From positions 1,736,001-1,800,000 of the forward strand of contig OZ241842.1 of NCBI GenBank assembly GCA_965202675.1: DNA of 64,000 nucleotides, given 5' to 3'. The notes below the pieces were generated by a model. The model did no database searches and was not told where the DNA came from. It saw nothing but the letters and a program-made list of their open reading frames with translations. Each line of letters begins with the position of its first letter. Within the stretch, counting starts at the first letter, position 1. Shown here piece after piece: positions 1 to 8,668 of this stretch. Source of the stretch: CATQHD01 sp965202675 (GTDB lineage: Bacteria; Actinomycetota; Acidimicrobiia; Spongiisociales; Spongiisociaceae). Both the position numbers and the translations under genes were made by a program.

Positions 1-418
1 GTGGCCCGAGCCGATCGTGTGGAGCAGGGTCGATTCCTTTTCGGTGTTCGCGGCGTCGGCGGTCAAGAACACGGTCGCGTTGCTCGGAGAGGCGCCCCTC
101 CGCACCCATGTCACCGGGCCGATGGGGATGCCTGGCGGATACCCCGCCGTCGTTTCCAGGGAGGGCGTCGAGCTCGACCTGCCGCCGCGCCTGACCGTCC
201 GGGGCGCCGTAATCATGAACGAGGCGGCGGCGCGCTTCGACGGGATCGAACGCATAGAAGCCGACGGGGCGGTGGTATACACTCCCGAAATCCGGGCGGC
301 CATGGAGAACATCGGTTACCGGTGCGAAGCGGTGACGTTCGAAGATCTGCCCCGCCGATGTCTGGAGCTCCGGCGCCTGTACGAGGACCTCGTCGCCAGA
401 GGGAGGAAAGATGCCTGA
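1..418 (+). CDS. C-terminal fragment of an unrecognised protein (5' end outside window)
   Basis: The reading frame is open from base 2 to a stop at 418, so this is the 3' end of a gene that begins before the window. About 138 residues are visible, with a Gly/Pro-rich stretch (GPMGMPGGYP) and an acidic, helical C-terminus. It overlaps the next gene by 8 bases and so belongs to the same transcript as a DapA-family lyase and an ornithine-cyclodeaminase-like enzyme. A role in amino-acid or opine-type metabolism is plausible from context only. I do not recognise the family and assign no function. The overlapping frame starting at base 1 is a GC-rich shadow. Confidence 0.6.
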   Translation, partial: WPEPIVWSRVDSFSVFAASAVKNTVALLGEAPLRTHVTGPMGMPGGYPAVVSREGVELDLPPRLTVRGAVIMNEAAARFDGIERIEADGAVVYTPEIRAAMENIGYRCEAVTFEDLPRRCLELRRLYEDLVARGRKDA

Positions 419-1355
419 CTTCGTCCGCCGCCCCCTGGAAGGGCTGTTCCCCCTTATCCCCCTCAGCCTCCGCGTCGACCAGGAGATCGACCTCGAAGGA
501 GTGCGGCGCAGCATCGGGCTGGCGGCGGCGGGGGGCGCGCCCGGCTGCATCGTCTTCGGGTCGATGGGCCAGATGTCCAGCGTCTCGGAGCGTGAGTTCG
601 ACGCGGTGTGCGAGACGGCGGTGGAGGCCGGCCGCGGGGCCGGGATCGCGGTGGTGGTGGGCAGCACCTCCTCCTACCAGCGGGAAGCGGTGCGCCGCGC
701 CCGCCGCGCCGAGCAGGCGGGCGCCGACGGGTCGATGCTGGCCGCCCCCTACGCCCTGCCCCTCACCCCGGAATGGGCGCTGCAGTTTTTTATCGAGGTG
801 GCCGAGTCGCTCGACGGCGAGATGGCCCTGATGCTCTACAACTACTCCCCCCTCAACGGCCTCGAGGTCACCGCCCGGATGTGGGACCGCCTCCTGGACA
901 TCCCCAACATCAAGGCCGTCAAGGAATCCAACTTCGCCTTGGCGCATTTCGACGAGGTGCTGCTGTCGATCGCCGACCGGGTAAACGTGTTCAGCGGCAA
1001 CGACCCGGCCTTCTTCCACGCCTCGATGCTGGGGGCGGCCGGGGCCACCGGCATCTTCAGCTGGGCGGGGCTGCGGGCCGGAACCCGGTTCGTGGAGGAA
1101 TGCCGCAAGGGCAACCACGACGACCCCTGGGTGCGGGAGGCCTTCGCCGCCCTGCAGGGTATGTCGGCGGCTATCCGCCGGTCTCACATGCCCCGCATGC
1201 TCAACTACGAGCACGGATACCTGAACGCCGTCGCCGCCTTGGGCGGGGCGCAGGCGGGGGCGCCGCGCAAGCCCTACGGCGCCCTGCCGGAAGAAGCCCA
1301 GGCCGAATTGGAAGCCGCCGCCCGTCCTCTGCAGGCCCTGGAAGCGGAGCTGTGA
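411..1355 (+). CDS. Dihydrodipicolinate synthase / N-acetylneuraminate lyase family aldolase
   Basis: A 314-residue class I aldolase of the DapA/NanA superfamily, a TIM barrel that forms a Schiff base with a 2-oxo acid. The catalytic lysine is in IKAVKES (about K171) and the proton-relay tyrosine is in MLYNYSP (about Y143). The usual GTTGE substrate loop reads GSMGQ (residues 50-54), so true lysine-pathway DapA activity is unlikely. A catabolic aldolase or lyase acting on another keto acid is more probable. Length is typical for the family (about 300). The ATG is preceded by GGGAGGAAAG at a good distance. It overlaps the preceding gene by 8 bases and the following one by 4 (GTGA), indicating translational coupling. 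Substrate cannot be told from sequence. Confidence 0.88.
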   Translation: MPDFVRRPLEGLFPLIPLSLRVDQEIDLEGVRRSIGLAAAGGAPGCIVFGSMGQMSSVSEREFDAVCETAVEAGRGAGIAVVVGSTSSYQREAVRRARRAEQAGADGSMLAAPYALPLTPEWALQFFIEVAESLDGEMALMLYNYSPLNGLEVTARMWDRLLDIPNIKAVKESNFALAHFDEVLLSIADRVNVFSGNDPAFFHASMLGAAGATGIFSWAGLRAGTRFVEECRKGNHDDPWVREAFAALQGMSAAIRRSHMPRMLNYEHGYLNAVAALGGAQAGAPRKPYGALPEEAQAELEAAARPLQALEAEL

Positions 1356-2392
1356 CCGAAACCGGCGCCCGTCCAGGCGAGATCCTGGTGGTGTCCAAGG
1401 AGGAGGTAGAGGCTCTGTTGACCCCGTCCGCCTGCCTGGAGCGGTGCCTGGACACCTTCCGCTGGGTGGGCGAGGGCCTGGTGGAGCAGGAAAACCCGGC
1501 CAACCTATACGTCACCGACCGCGCCGGTCCCGAACCCCCCTACGGCCACGGCGTAATCCAGTCTTTTCCGGCCATGGTGCGCCCTATCGGGCGGGCGGCG
1601 GTGAAGTGGCTGAGCAGCTTCCGCAACAACCCCCTCCGGGGCCTTCCGGCCATCTCGGCCCTCGACCTGGTTACCGATATAGAGACCGGGATGCCGCTGG
1701 CGCTGGTGGACGGCACGTCGGTCACCAACATGCGCACCGGCGGCCACTCGGCGGTGGGCGCCAAGTACCTGGCCCGCTCCGATTCGTCGCGGGTTGCGGT
1801 CATCGGATGCGGCAACGAAGGCCGGACGCACCTGCTGGCCCTCGACGAGCTGTTCGAGCTGAGCGAAGTGTTTGCGTTCGATATCTATTCCGAAACGCTG
1901 GCCCGGTTCGCCTCGGAGATGGAGGCGAAGGTCGGGGTTCCGGTGGCGGCGGCCTCCGGTGTGGAGGAGGCGGCGGCCGAGGCCGACATCATCTGCGTGG
2001 TCACCACCGCCCGGCAGCCGGTGCTGCTGGAGTCCTGGGTGCCGGAGGGCGCCCATGTGTGCGCCGTCAACGGGTTCTTCGACGTCGAGGCGGAATGCGC
2101 CGTCGGGTTCGACAAGTGGGCGGTGGGATGGTACGAACGAGACCTGGCCTGGATCGAAGGGGACGAAGTGGGCCGGCTGGGCGGCTTGGCGCCGGGCGCC
2201 CTGTCGAGGGCGGACATACACGCCGACCTGGCGTCCGAGATCATCCCGGGCCGCAAGTCGGGCCGCGAACACGACCGAGAGCGCACCATGATGACCCACA
2301 TGGGCATGCCCGCCCTAGACGCGGCGGTGGCCTCCCTGGCCTATGACCTGGCGCTGGAAGCCGGCGCCGGACGCTGGATCAAGGTCTTCTGA
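1352..2392 (+). CDS. Ornithine cyclodeaminase / mu-crystallin family protein
   Basis: A 346-residue NAD(P)-dependent enzyme of the ornithine cyclodeaminase family. The family removes ammonia from ornithine to give proline, or acts as alanine, ketimine or other imino-acid dehydrogenase. Visible features are the conserved NMRTGGHSAVGAKYLAR block, the Rossmann fold with VIGCGNEG, and a substrate segment around GWYERDLAWIEGDE. The GTG start at 1352 overlaps the stop of the DapA-family gene. A much longer frame upstream is only GC-rich read-through. With the aldolase next door, a pathway that makes or breaks a cyclic imino acid is a reasonable inference. The exact reaction is open. Confidence 0.88.
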   Translation: MTETGARPGEILVVSKEEVEALLTPSACLERCLDTFRWVGEGLVEQENPANLYVTDRAGPEPPYGHGVIQSFPAMVRPIGRAAVKWLSSFRNNPLRGLPAISALDLVTDIETGMPLALVDGTSVTNMRTGGHSAVGAKYLARSDSSRVAVIGCGNEGRTHLLALDELFELSEVFAFDIYSETLARFASEMEAKVGVPVAAASGVEEAAAEADIICVVTTARQPVLLESWVPEGAHVCAVNGFFDVEAECAVGFDKWAVGWYERDLAWIEGDEVGRLGGLAPGALSRADIHADLASEIIPGRKSGREHDRERTMMTHMGMPALDAAVASLAYDLALEAGAGRWIKVF

Positions 2393-2649
2393 TGCCCGCC
2401 GGAGTGGACCTGGAAGCCCTGGAGGAGGCGATCGCCTTCCTGCGCCCCGCCTTGCAGGCCGACGGCGGCGACCTGATACTCCACGAAGTGACGGACGAAG
2501 GCGTAGTAGCCGTAGAGATGCTGGGCGCCTGCGGAACCTGCCCCCTTTCCATAGTGACCCTCACCGCCGGAATCGAAGCCCTCCTCCTGACCCGGGTCCC
2601 CGGCGTTACCGGGGTAGTGGCCCGCCCTGCCGCCGTCCCGTCAGCCTGA
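2392..2649 (+). CDS. Small NifU-like (C-terminal domain) protein
   Basis: An 85-residue protein made of only the NifU C-terminal domain, which carries or transfers Fe-S clusters. The conserved CxxC lies in GACGTCPLS, preceded by the typical LRPxLxxDGGD pattern (LRPALQADGGDL). The ATG at 2392 shares its first base with the preceding stop codon, so it is tightly coupled to the ornithine-cyclodeaminase-like gene. Neither enzyme upstream is expected to contain an Fe-S cluster, so the linkage may be incidental or may serve the truncated first gene. Family assignment is strong. The partner is unknown. Confidence 0.85.
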   Translation: MPAGVDLEALEEAIAFLRPALQADGGDLILHEVTDEGVVAVEMLGACGTCPLSIVTLTAGIEALLLTRVPGVTGVVARPAAVPSA

Positions 2650-2748
2650 CCTTGCCCGCAGGCGGCCTTCCGGGCCGACCGGCAGCCCGCCATCGGAGTT
2701 TCAGGAGGTTGCTGGTAACATTCCGATGACGCGAAACAGGAGAAGGCC

Positions 2749-3669
2749 GTGGCCCGAAAGTTTCTCACCAGCAATTGGCAGATCACTCTGACGGCCGTGC
2801 TGGGCTTGGTTGCGGTCATCGCCGTCGCCCTCCTGGTCACCCGGCCCTTCGGCGGGGGAGAACCGGCGCCGGGCCGGGACGAGCCGGGCGCCTACACCAA
2901 GTGGTACGTACGCCAAGCCCTGGACCGGTATGAGCGGGAAGGCCGCTTGGCCGCACTCGACTACTACAACGGCGGCGGGGGCGTGGACGGCGAGTGGTAC
3001 ATCTTCATCACCGACGCCACAACGGACCGACTCGTCGCCCACGCGACCATCCCCTCCCGGGTGGGCGGGGATATCGACTCCAGGGTGGATGTGACCGGTT
3101 ACCCCTACGGCAAGGCGCTGCTCGCCGCACCCGAGGACGGCGCATGGGTCGACTACGTCTTCCTGAACCCCGCGGCGGGTGAGGGCAAGAGAAAGCACGT
3201 CTGGGCCGTCAGGCGCGACGATCTCATCTTCGCATCGGGCTGGTACGAGTCGTCCTACCAGGCGGAACCGCCGACCAAGGCCGAGCCGGGCGCCTACACC
3301 AAGGCTTTCGTAGCCGACGCCATATGGCGTTACCAGGGCGAAGGGCGCCAAGCCGTGATCGACTACTACAACTCCCCCCGGAGCATCGACGGCGAGTGGT
3401 ATGTCTTCATCTCCGACGACCAAGGCGTTCTCCTCTCGCACGCCGCCATCCCCGAGAACGTCGGAGAGAGCCTGTACGGTCCGCTCGGTACGGACTCCAC
3501 CGGCTACGACTTCGGGTCGGAGATGGCGGCCGCCCCCGAGTCGGGCAAGTGGGTCGACTACGTCTATCTGAACCCCGCCACCGGCGAGGAGGGCACCAAG
3601 CATTCCTGGGTGGTGCGGCACGACGATCTGATCTTCGGCGCAGGCTGGTACGAAGAAGGCGGCAGCTAA
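2749..3669 (+). CDS. Membrane-anchored protein with two tandem Cache-type sensor domains
   Basis: A 306-residue protein starting at GTG with AGGAGA just upstream. Residues 12-31 form one hydrophobic segment (uncleaved anchor or signal). Two copies of a roughly 120-residue module follow, at about 46-166 and 178-304. Each has PGAYTK, an RY..EGR....DYYN block, a GEWY[IV]FI strand, TGY, a WVDYV[FY]LNPA segment and a final GWYE. This is the signature of single-Cache small-molecule-binding domains, normally the extracytoplasmic sensor of chemoreceptors and kinases. No HAMP, kinase or methyl-accepting domain follows, so it may be a stand-alone binding protein. The two copies are clearly an internal duplication. 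Ligand unknown. Confidence 0.8.
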   Translation: MARKFLTSNWQITLTAVLGLVAVIAVALLVTRPFGGGEPAPGRDEPGAYTKWYVRQALDRYEREGRLAALDYYNGGGGVDGEWYIFITDATTDRLVAHATIPSRVGGDIDSRVDVTGYPYGKALLAAPEDGAWVDYVFLNPAAGEGKRKHVWAVRRDDLIFASGWYESSYQAEPPTKAEPGAYTKAFVADAIWRYQGEGRQAVIDYYNSPRSIDGEWYVFISDDQGVLLSHAAIPENVGESLYGPLGTDSTGYDFGSEMAAAPESGKWVDYVYLNPATGEEGTKHSWVVRHDDLIFGAGWYEEGGS

Positions 3670-3798
3670 CCCGGCTCACCCCGCAGACCATTCGCCTGGG
3701 CAGGCAAACCGGGGATCACCCACCCCGGTACGTCGAGGTGCACGCACAACCGATAGCGTTACACTGGGGCCAAGGAAATCGTAGGAGGTGTGCCGCAC

Positions 3799-4044
3799 AT
3801 GCTGTCCTTGGACGTTCGCCGATTGTCTGTCCAGCGCTCCTTCTGGAGCGGCGGTGCTCGGATCTTTGATCTGTTCGGCCTGCTCTACGACCATGAATGG
3901 ACGGCGCCTGACCCCGAGGCCGCCTTCAACAAGTCCGACCAACAGGCTCTGGCCGACGATTGGAAGGCAGTGTTCGACGACCTGGCGACGGTGTGGAAGG
4001 TGATGAAGCCTGAGTTGCCATCCGAGCGTGCAAGTACCCTCTGA
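3799..4044 (+). CDS. Small hypothetical protein
   Basis: An 81-residue acidic protein with no recognised domain. I choose the ATG at 3799 because AGGAGG at 3783-3788 is 10 bases upstream. The GTG at 3790 is too close to that site. The sequence contains FDLFGLLYDHEW and a helical C-terminal half (DDWKAVFDDLATVWKVM). It stands alone at the left edge of the defence-like island, about 200 bases before the next gene. Confidence 0.6.
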   Translation: MLSLDVRRLSVQRSFWSGGARIFDLFGLLYDHEWTAPDPEAAFNKSDQQALADDWKAVFDDLATVWKVMKPELPSERASTL

Positions 4045-4242
4045 ACTGAATCCCCGTCGCCGGACCAAGCCGATGCTCCGGTACCCGCCGATGGTGGTCA
4101 AGCGAGGACCGGATCCAGCCCAGGCTCGAAGACAGGCACAAAGCGGCCCCTCCGAACACCTGTTCGCTATAGTCTGCGGATCTGGTAGTATGTCATATCC
4201 TTGAGACAACCCCGCCGGGGCAAGGGAGGGAAGGAGATGACC

Positions 4243-4836
4243 ATGGCAACCGGCGCGAACCTGCAAGAGCTACTGAAATCCGCCGAGGAAGCCGTTGAGG
4301 TCATCAAGGATGACGAGCGGAAGCGCATCGCCTTTGAGCGGGTGCTGGATCACCTGCTCAAGACAGACGGCAACCAAGCAGTGGAAGCCCGCCCCTCTGC
4401 CCCACCGGTCAACGAAGCTTCCCCACCGGTCGACGGCGCCTTCGCCAGTGAGCAACAGCGCATCGATACGGTTGCCGAATATTTCGGCATAGATCCCGAG
4501 CATGTGACAGACATCTTTGATGTGTCCGGCGAGGATCCCGTTCTAACTATCCACAGCAGCAAATTGCCTGAGGCCCAAGCACCTGCCACACGCCATATCG
4601 CTCTACTTATAACAGGGGTACGAACCGCACTAGGGCGTGATACAGATACCGGGCATCTAAGGCAAGTTGCCGACAACTACAGCAAGCTCAGTAGCTCCAA
4701 CTTTATGACCACACTGGCCAAGATGTCGGAATTGTCATTGCTGGGAAAGCGCGGCTCGCAGAAACGCCTCGTTCGTATGAAGGTGCGAGGAGCCGAAGAA
4801 GCCAGAGAGCTAGCAAAGCAACTTGTTGACGAATGA
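4243..4836 (+). CDS. Hypothetical protein, first gene of defence-like operon
   Basis: About 197 residues, no family recognised. The N-terminal 40 residues are predicted helical (LQELLKSAEEAVEVI). A Pro-rich linker at about 55-75 leads to a C-terminal domain with ITGVRTALGRDTDTGHLRQ and a basic stretch KRGSQKRLVRMKVRG that could bind nucleic acid. There are two ATGs at 4237 and 4243. AAGGAG at 4231-4236 fits the second, GGGAGG at 4225 the first. It overlaps the following gene by four bases (ATGA). Base composition is lower in GC than the neighbouring metabolic genes. Its job is unknown; the pairing with a Hypoth_Ymh protein and a helicase/methylase suggests a defence accessory role. Confidence 0.65.
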   Translation: MATGANLQELLKSAEEAVEVIKDDERKRIAFERVLDHLLKTDGNQAVEARPSAPPVNEASPPVDGAFASEQQRIDTVAEYFGIDPEHVTDIFDVSGEDPVLTIHSSKLPEAQAPATRHIALLITGVRTALGRDTDTGHLRQVADNYSKLSSSNFMTTLAKMSELSLLGKRGSQKRLVRMKVRGAEEARELAKQLVDE

Positions 4837-5288
4837 CAAAAGGCGAGGGTTCAAGTGTAACCACCCTTCATATTGAGGAACTGCACGGCGAACTGCATCC
4901 ATCGATCGGGTTGTATCAGGACGGACATTACGACGAAGCAGTAAGAAAGGCTTCACAACGCTTCATAAATCGTATTCGAAAGAGAGCTGGCCGTCTTGAT
5001 CTTGACGGAACAGCTGTCATCGAGAACTCATTTTCCAGCAAAAACCCCTTGCTCGAGTTGAACAACCGTAAGACACCAAAAGAGCGCAATGAACACAACG
5101 GCTTTCGGCATTTAGGAGTTGGACTCGCTTTAGGATTGCGCAATATCTTGACACACGAAGACTACTACGGGCTCACAGCCACTACGGCCTTGGAGTGGAT
5201 GGCCTTTATCAGCGCCATGCACCGCCGGCTTGACGAAGCCCGGCAGGTGGCGGCGGAACAGCACGGCAACAACGGCGCGGACGGCTGA
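4833..5288 (+). CDS. Hypoth_Ymh / TIGR02391-type protein
   Basis: A 151-residue protein resembling the TIGR02391 (Hypoth_Ymh) family of mobile and defence loci. The matching pattern is YQDGHYDEAVRKASQ near the N-terminus, SFSSKNPLLELN in the middle, and NGFRHLGVGLALGLRN followed by LTHED (the RNxxxHE core). The biochemical activity of this family is not established. It overlaps the previous gene by ATGA and lies 93 bases before the helicase gene, same strand. A single operon through to the methyltransferase at 11841 is likely. Confidence 0.65.
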   Translation: MTKGEGSSVTTLHIEELHGELHPSIGLYQDGHYDEAVRKASQRFINRIRKRAGRLDLDGTAVIENSFSSKNPLLELNNRKTPKERNEHNGFRHLGVGLALGLRNILTHEDYYGLTATTALEWMAFISAMHRRLDEARQVAAEQHGNNGADG

Positions 5289-5381
5289 TCCTTTTCCCTC
5301 AGCGTGATTTGACCCCATGCCGGACGAAGGGCCCGCGCTCCTGAAGGTTAGAATGGCGGCCTGCTCCGAGTGCGGGTCGGA

Positions 5382-8300
5382 ATGCCCAGGATCCTCGACA
5401 ACATCGATGCCCATCTCGACGAGGCGCTGCGCCGGTCGCTGGCCAACTCCTATCAGCTCGATGCCTGCGTAGGGTATTTCAATCTGCGGGGCTGGGGCCT
5501 GCTGGCCGAGGCGGTGGACGGTATGCCCGCCCCCGACGGCGGCGGCCCCAAGGTGCGGCTCCTGCTGGGGGTGGACGAGCAACCCCGCCGGGAGCTGCAA
5601 AAGCTCCTCGACATAGTGCCCCGCTCCCAGCCCATGGACAACAAGGCCGCGGCCTCGCAGCGCAAACAGGCCCTGGCGGACCTCCGCCGCCAGCTGACCC
5701 TGGGCCTTCCCACCGCTTCCGACCAGGCCGCCCTCCGGCATCTGGCCGACCGGCTCCGGCAGGGGCAGGCGCGGGCGAAGCTCTTTCTGCGGCACCGGCT
5801 CCACGCCAAGCTGTATCTATGCCACCGCCGGGACGACGACAACCCCATGACCGGGTACGTCGGCTCCTCCAACCTCACGATGTCCGGCCTGGCCAACCTG
5901 GGGGAGCTGAACGTGGATGTCCTCGACCACGACGCCTCCCGCAAGCTCCACCGCTGGTTCGACCGGCTGTGGGGCGACCGGTTCGCCCTCGACATCACCC
6001 CCGACCTCATCGGGCTGCTGGACGAATCCTGGGCGGCCGAACGGTTGCTCGACCCGTACCTCATCTATCTGAAGCTCGCCTACCACCTGTCCCGGAAGGC
6101 GAGGGAGGGCTTGGTGGAGTACGGCCTGCCCGCTTCCATGGCGGGGGACCTGCTCGACTACCAGGCGGCGGCGGTCAGGATCGCCGCCCGCATCCTGGAC
6201 CGCCGGGGCGGGGTCATGGTCGGGGATGTGGTGGGGCTGGGCAAGACGATGATCGCAACCGCCCTCGCCCTCCTGCTCCAGGAAGAGCGGGGTACCGAAA
6301 CCCTGATCGTGTGCCCCAGGAACCTGGTTCGGATGTGGAAGGGGTATGTCCACCACTACCGCCTCCACGCCGAGGTGCTGTCCCTATCGATGGTCACCCG
6401 CGACCTGCCCGAGATGCGGCGCTATCGGGTGGTCATAGTCGACGAGAGCCACAACCTCCGCACCCGCACCCGCAAGGACTACATCAAGCTCAAGGACTAC
6501 ATCGCCCGCAACGACAGCAAGGTGATCCTCCTCACCGCCACGCCCTACAACAAACGCTTTGCCGATGTCGCCAACCAGCTGGGCCTGTTCGTCGACCCGG
6601 ACGCCGATCTGGGCATCCGGCCGGAGCGGGCCATCATCCAAACCGGCGAGGCCGATTTCCTCCAAACGTGCGACGGCCGCCCGCAGACCCTGGGGGCCTT
6701 CGGCCGCAGCGAGGAGCCTGAGGACTGGCGGCGGTTGATGTCGCTCTTCCTCATCCGGCGCACCCGCCGTTTCATCGAGAAGAACTACGGGGAGAGCCTG
6801 ACGCTGGCCGACGGAACGCCGGTCGCCTTCCCCCGCCGGCGCCCCCATCCGATCCGCCACCTCGTCGCCGCCGGTTCGACCGCCGCGGCCATGACCTCCG
6901 ACCCGGCCCTCGACGCGATCGGCTCGCTGACCCTGCCCCGCTACACCCTGTCCCGGTATCTGGACGAGGAAGCCTCGCCGACCGAGCAGGAAGCCGAGGT
7001 GCTGGGCAGGTGGAAACGCGCCGCGGGCAACCTGACCGGAATCACCATGTCGATGCTCTACAAGCGCCTCTCTTCTTCGGGCGCCGCCTTCATCACCAGC
7101 CTGGAACGGCACCTGCTCCGCAACATGGTCTACCTGCATGCCATCAAAACCGATCGGCCCCTGCCTATCGGGCATTACACCGATCCCGAGTGGGACGACG
7201 AAGAAAGCACCGATTCCTGGCCGGCAGACGAATCCACCGCGCCCGCCCCGCGTTCGCAGCCGGAGTGGGAACGCGCCGCCCGCCGCACCTACCGGGCGCT
7301 CGAATCCAAGCGGAGCAGGATGATCGAATGGGTGCGGCCCGCCCTGTTCACCGACGAGCTGCGGGAGGCGCTCGAACGCGACAGCGCAGTTCTTGATGCC
7401 CTGCTCCGGCGCCTCGGGGTATGGCGGCAGGAGGAGGACTCCAAACTGGACGCCCTGGAGGAGCTGTTGAACCGCCGCCATCCCGCCGACAAGGTGCTCG
7501 TGTTCACCGAGTACCGGGACACAGCCGAATACGTCGCCGGAGCGCTGCAGGAGCGGGGCTTGGATTCGGTGGAAGCCGTGTCGGGATCGTCCGACGACCC
7601 GACCGCCGCCGCCCGCCGGTTCTCCCCCGCTTCGAACAAGGCCATCGGCGGCCTGCCCGCCGGCGGCGGGGAAACAAGGGTGCTGGTGTCGACCGATGTC
7701 CTGTCGGAAGGGCAGAACCTGCAGGACAGCCACATCGTGGTGAACTTCGATCTCCCCTGGGCGATCGTCAAGATCATCCAGAGGGCGGGCCGGGTGGACC
7801 GGATCGGCCAGAGGAGCCCCGAGGTGCTGGTCTACTCGTTCCTGCCGGCCGAGGGCGTGGAGGAGGTCATAGGGCTGCGGAGGCGGATCGCCCGCCGCCT
7901 GGCGGAGAACGCCTATGTGTTCGGCTCCGACGAGTCCTTCTTCGGCGAGGAAGGCGAGCGGCGTTTCCTGGAAGGCCTGTACGACGAGAACGCCCGGCTG
8001 GACGACCTGGACGAACCGGACGAGGAAGTGGATTGGGTCTCCCACGCCTACGAGATATGGCGGCACGCGGTCGAGCAACACCCCCTTCTGGCTGACGAGG
8101 CCATGGGCCTGCCCGACGGGGTGTACGCTACCGCCATGCTGAAAAACGGCGGCGAACCGGGCGTTTTGGCGTGCGTCCAGAAGGAGCACACCCTGCCCGC
8201 ATTGGCCTTCACCAACCTCGAGGGCGAGTCGCGGCTGCTCGACCCCTACCAGGCCCTCCGGCTGGCCGGATGTGAGCCGCGTATGTCACCTACCCCCCCC

Positions 8301-8668
8301 CCCTGGGAAATCACCACGATCTGGTCGCCTCGGCGGTCACCGGCCCGCTGCTCACCCCCGCCGCGCATCACGAGGGGGCCCTCACCGGTGTACGCGGGCG
8401 TTGCTGGAACCGGCTCAACACCTACCGGGACAAGTACCCCGACGGGTTGTTCCTCGACGGGATCGACCGGGCGCTCGACGAGCTGTACCGCAAGCCCCTC
8501 CTGGAAGACGCCGCCCACCGGTTGGCCAAGGCCCTCCGCGAACGGACTCCTGAAGATCTAGCCCACCTGATCGTCTCCCTCCACGAGGAGGGCCGCCTCT
8601 GTCTGGCCGACGCCGACCTCGCCGAGGCCGAGATACACCTTCTCTGCTCCTTGGGTTTCGCCCCATGA
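5382..8668 (+). CDS. PLD-nuclease/SNF2-like helicase, frameshifted at a C11 tract (probable phase-off state)
   Basis: A fusion of a phospholipase D-type nuclease domain (HxK at about residues 141-143, then GSSNLT) with a superfamily 2 SNF2/HepA-type helicase. Helicase motifs are GLGKT (K288), DESH (354-357), LLTATP, STDVLSEGQNLQ and QRAGRVDRIGQ. The frame from the start closes early at 8561. Immediately after a run of 11 C (8293-8303) the natural continuation is in another frame: NHHDLVASAVTGP..., NRLNTYRDKYPDGLFLDG..., ending at 8668. That end overlaps the methyltransferase ATG by four bases, as expected for a coupled operon. One C more, or two fewer, restores a protein of about 1095 residues. 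The start ATG at 5382 is preferred over GTG 5370; no strong ribosome site is visible. Such helicases pair with DNA methylases in phage-defence systems. Confidence 0.85.
8293..8303 (+). repeat. C11 homopolymer inside helicase gene
   Basis: Eleven consecutive C residues where the helicase reading frame breaks. The protein-coding signal passes from one frame to another exactly across this run. Slipped-strand changes would switch the C-terminal 120 residues, and the coupling to the methylase, on or off. Confidence 0.9.

Noticed and set aside
6384..8189. Large - strand frame inside the helicase gene
   Set aside because: Antisense shadow of conserved helicase motifs; no family resemblance.
5382..8561. 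Reading the helicase as ending naturally at 8561
   Set aside because: After the C11 the frame encodes Ser/Thr/Pro-rich low-complexity sequence, whereas another frame continues a normal protein that ends coupled to the next gene.
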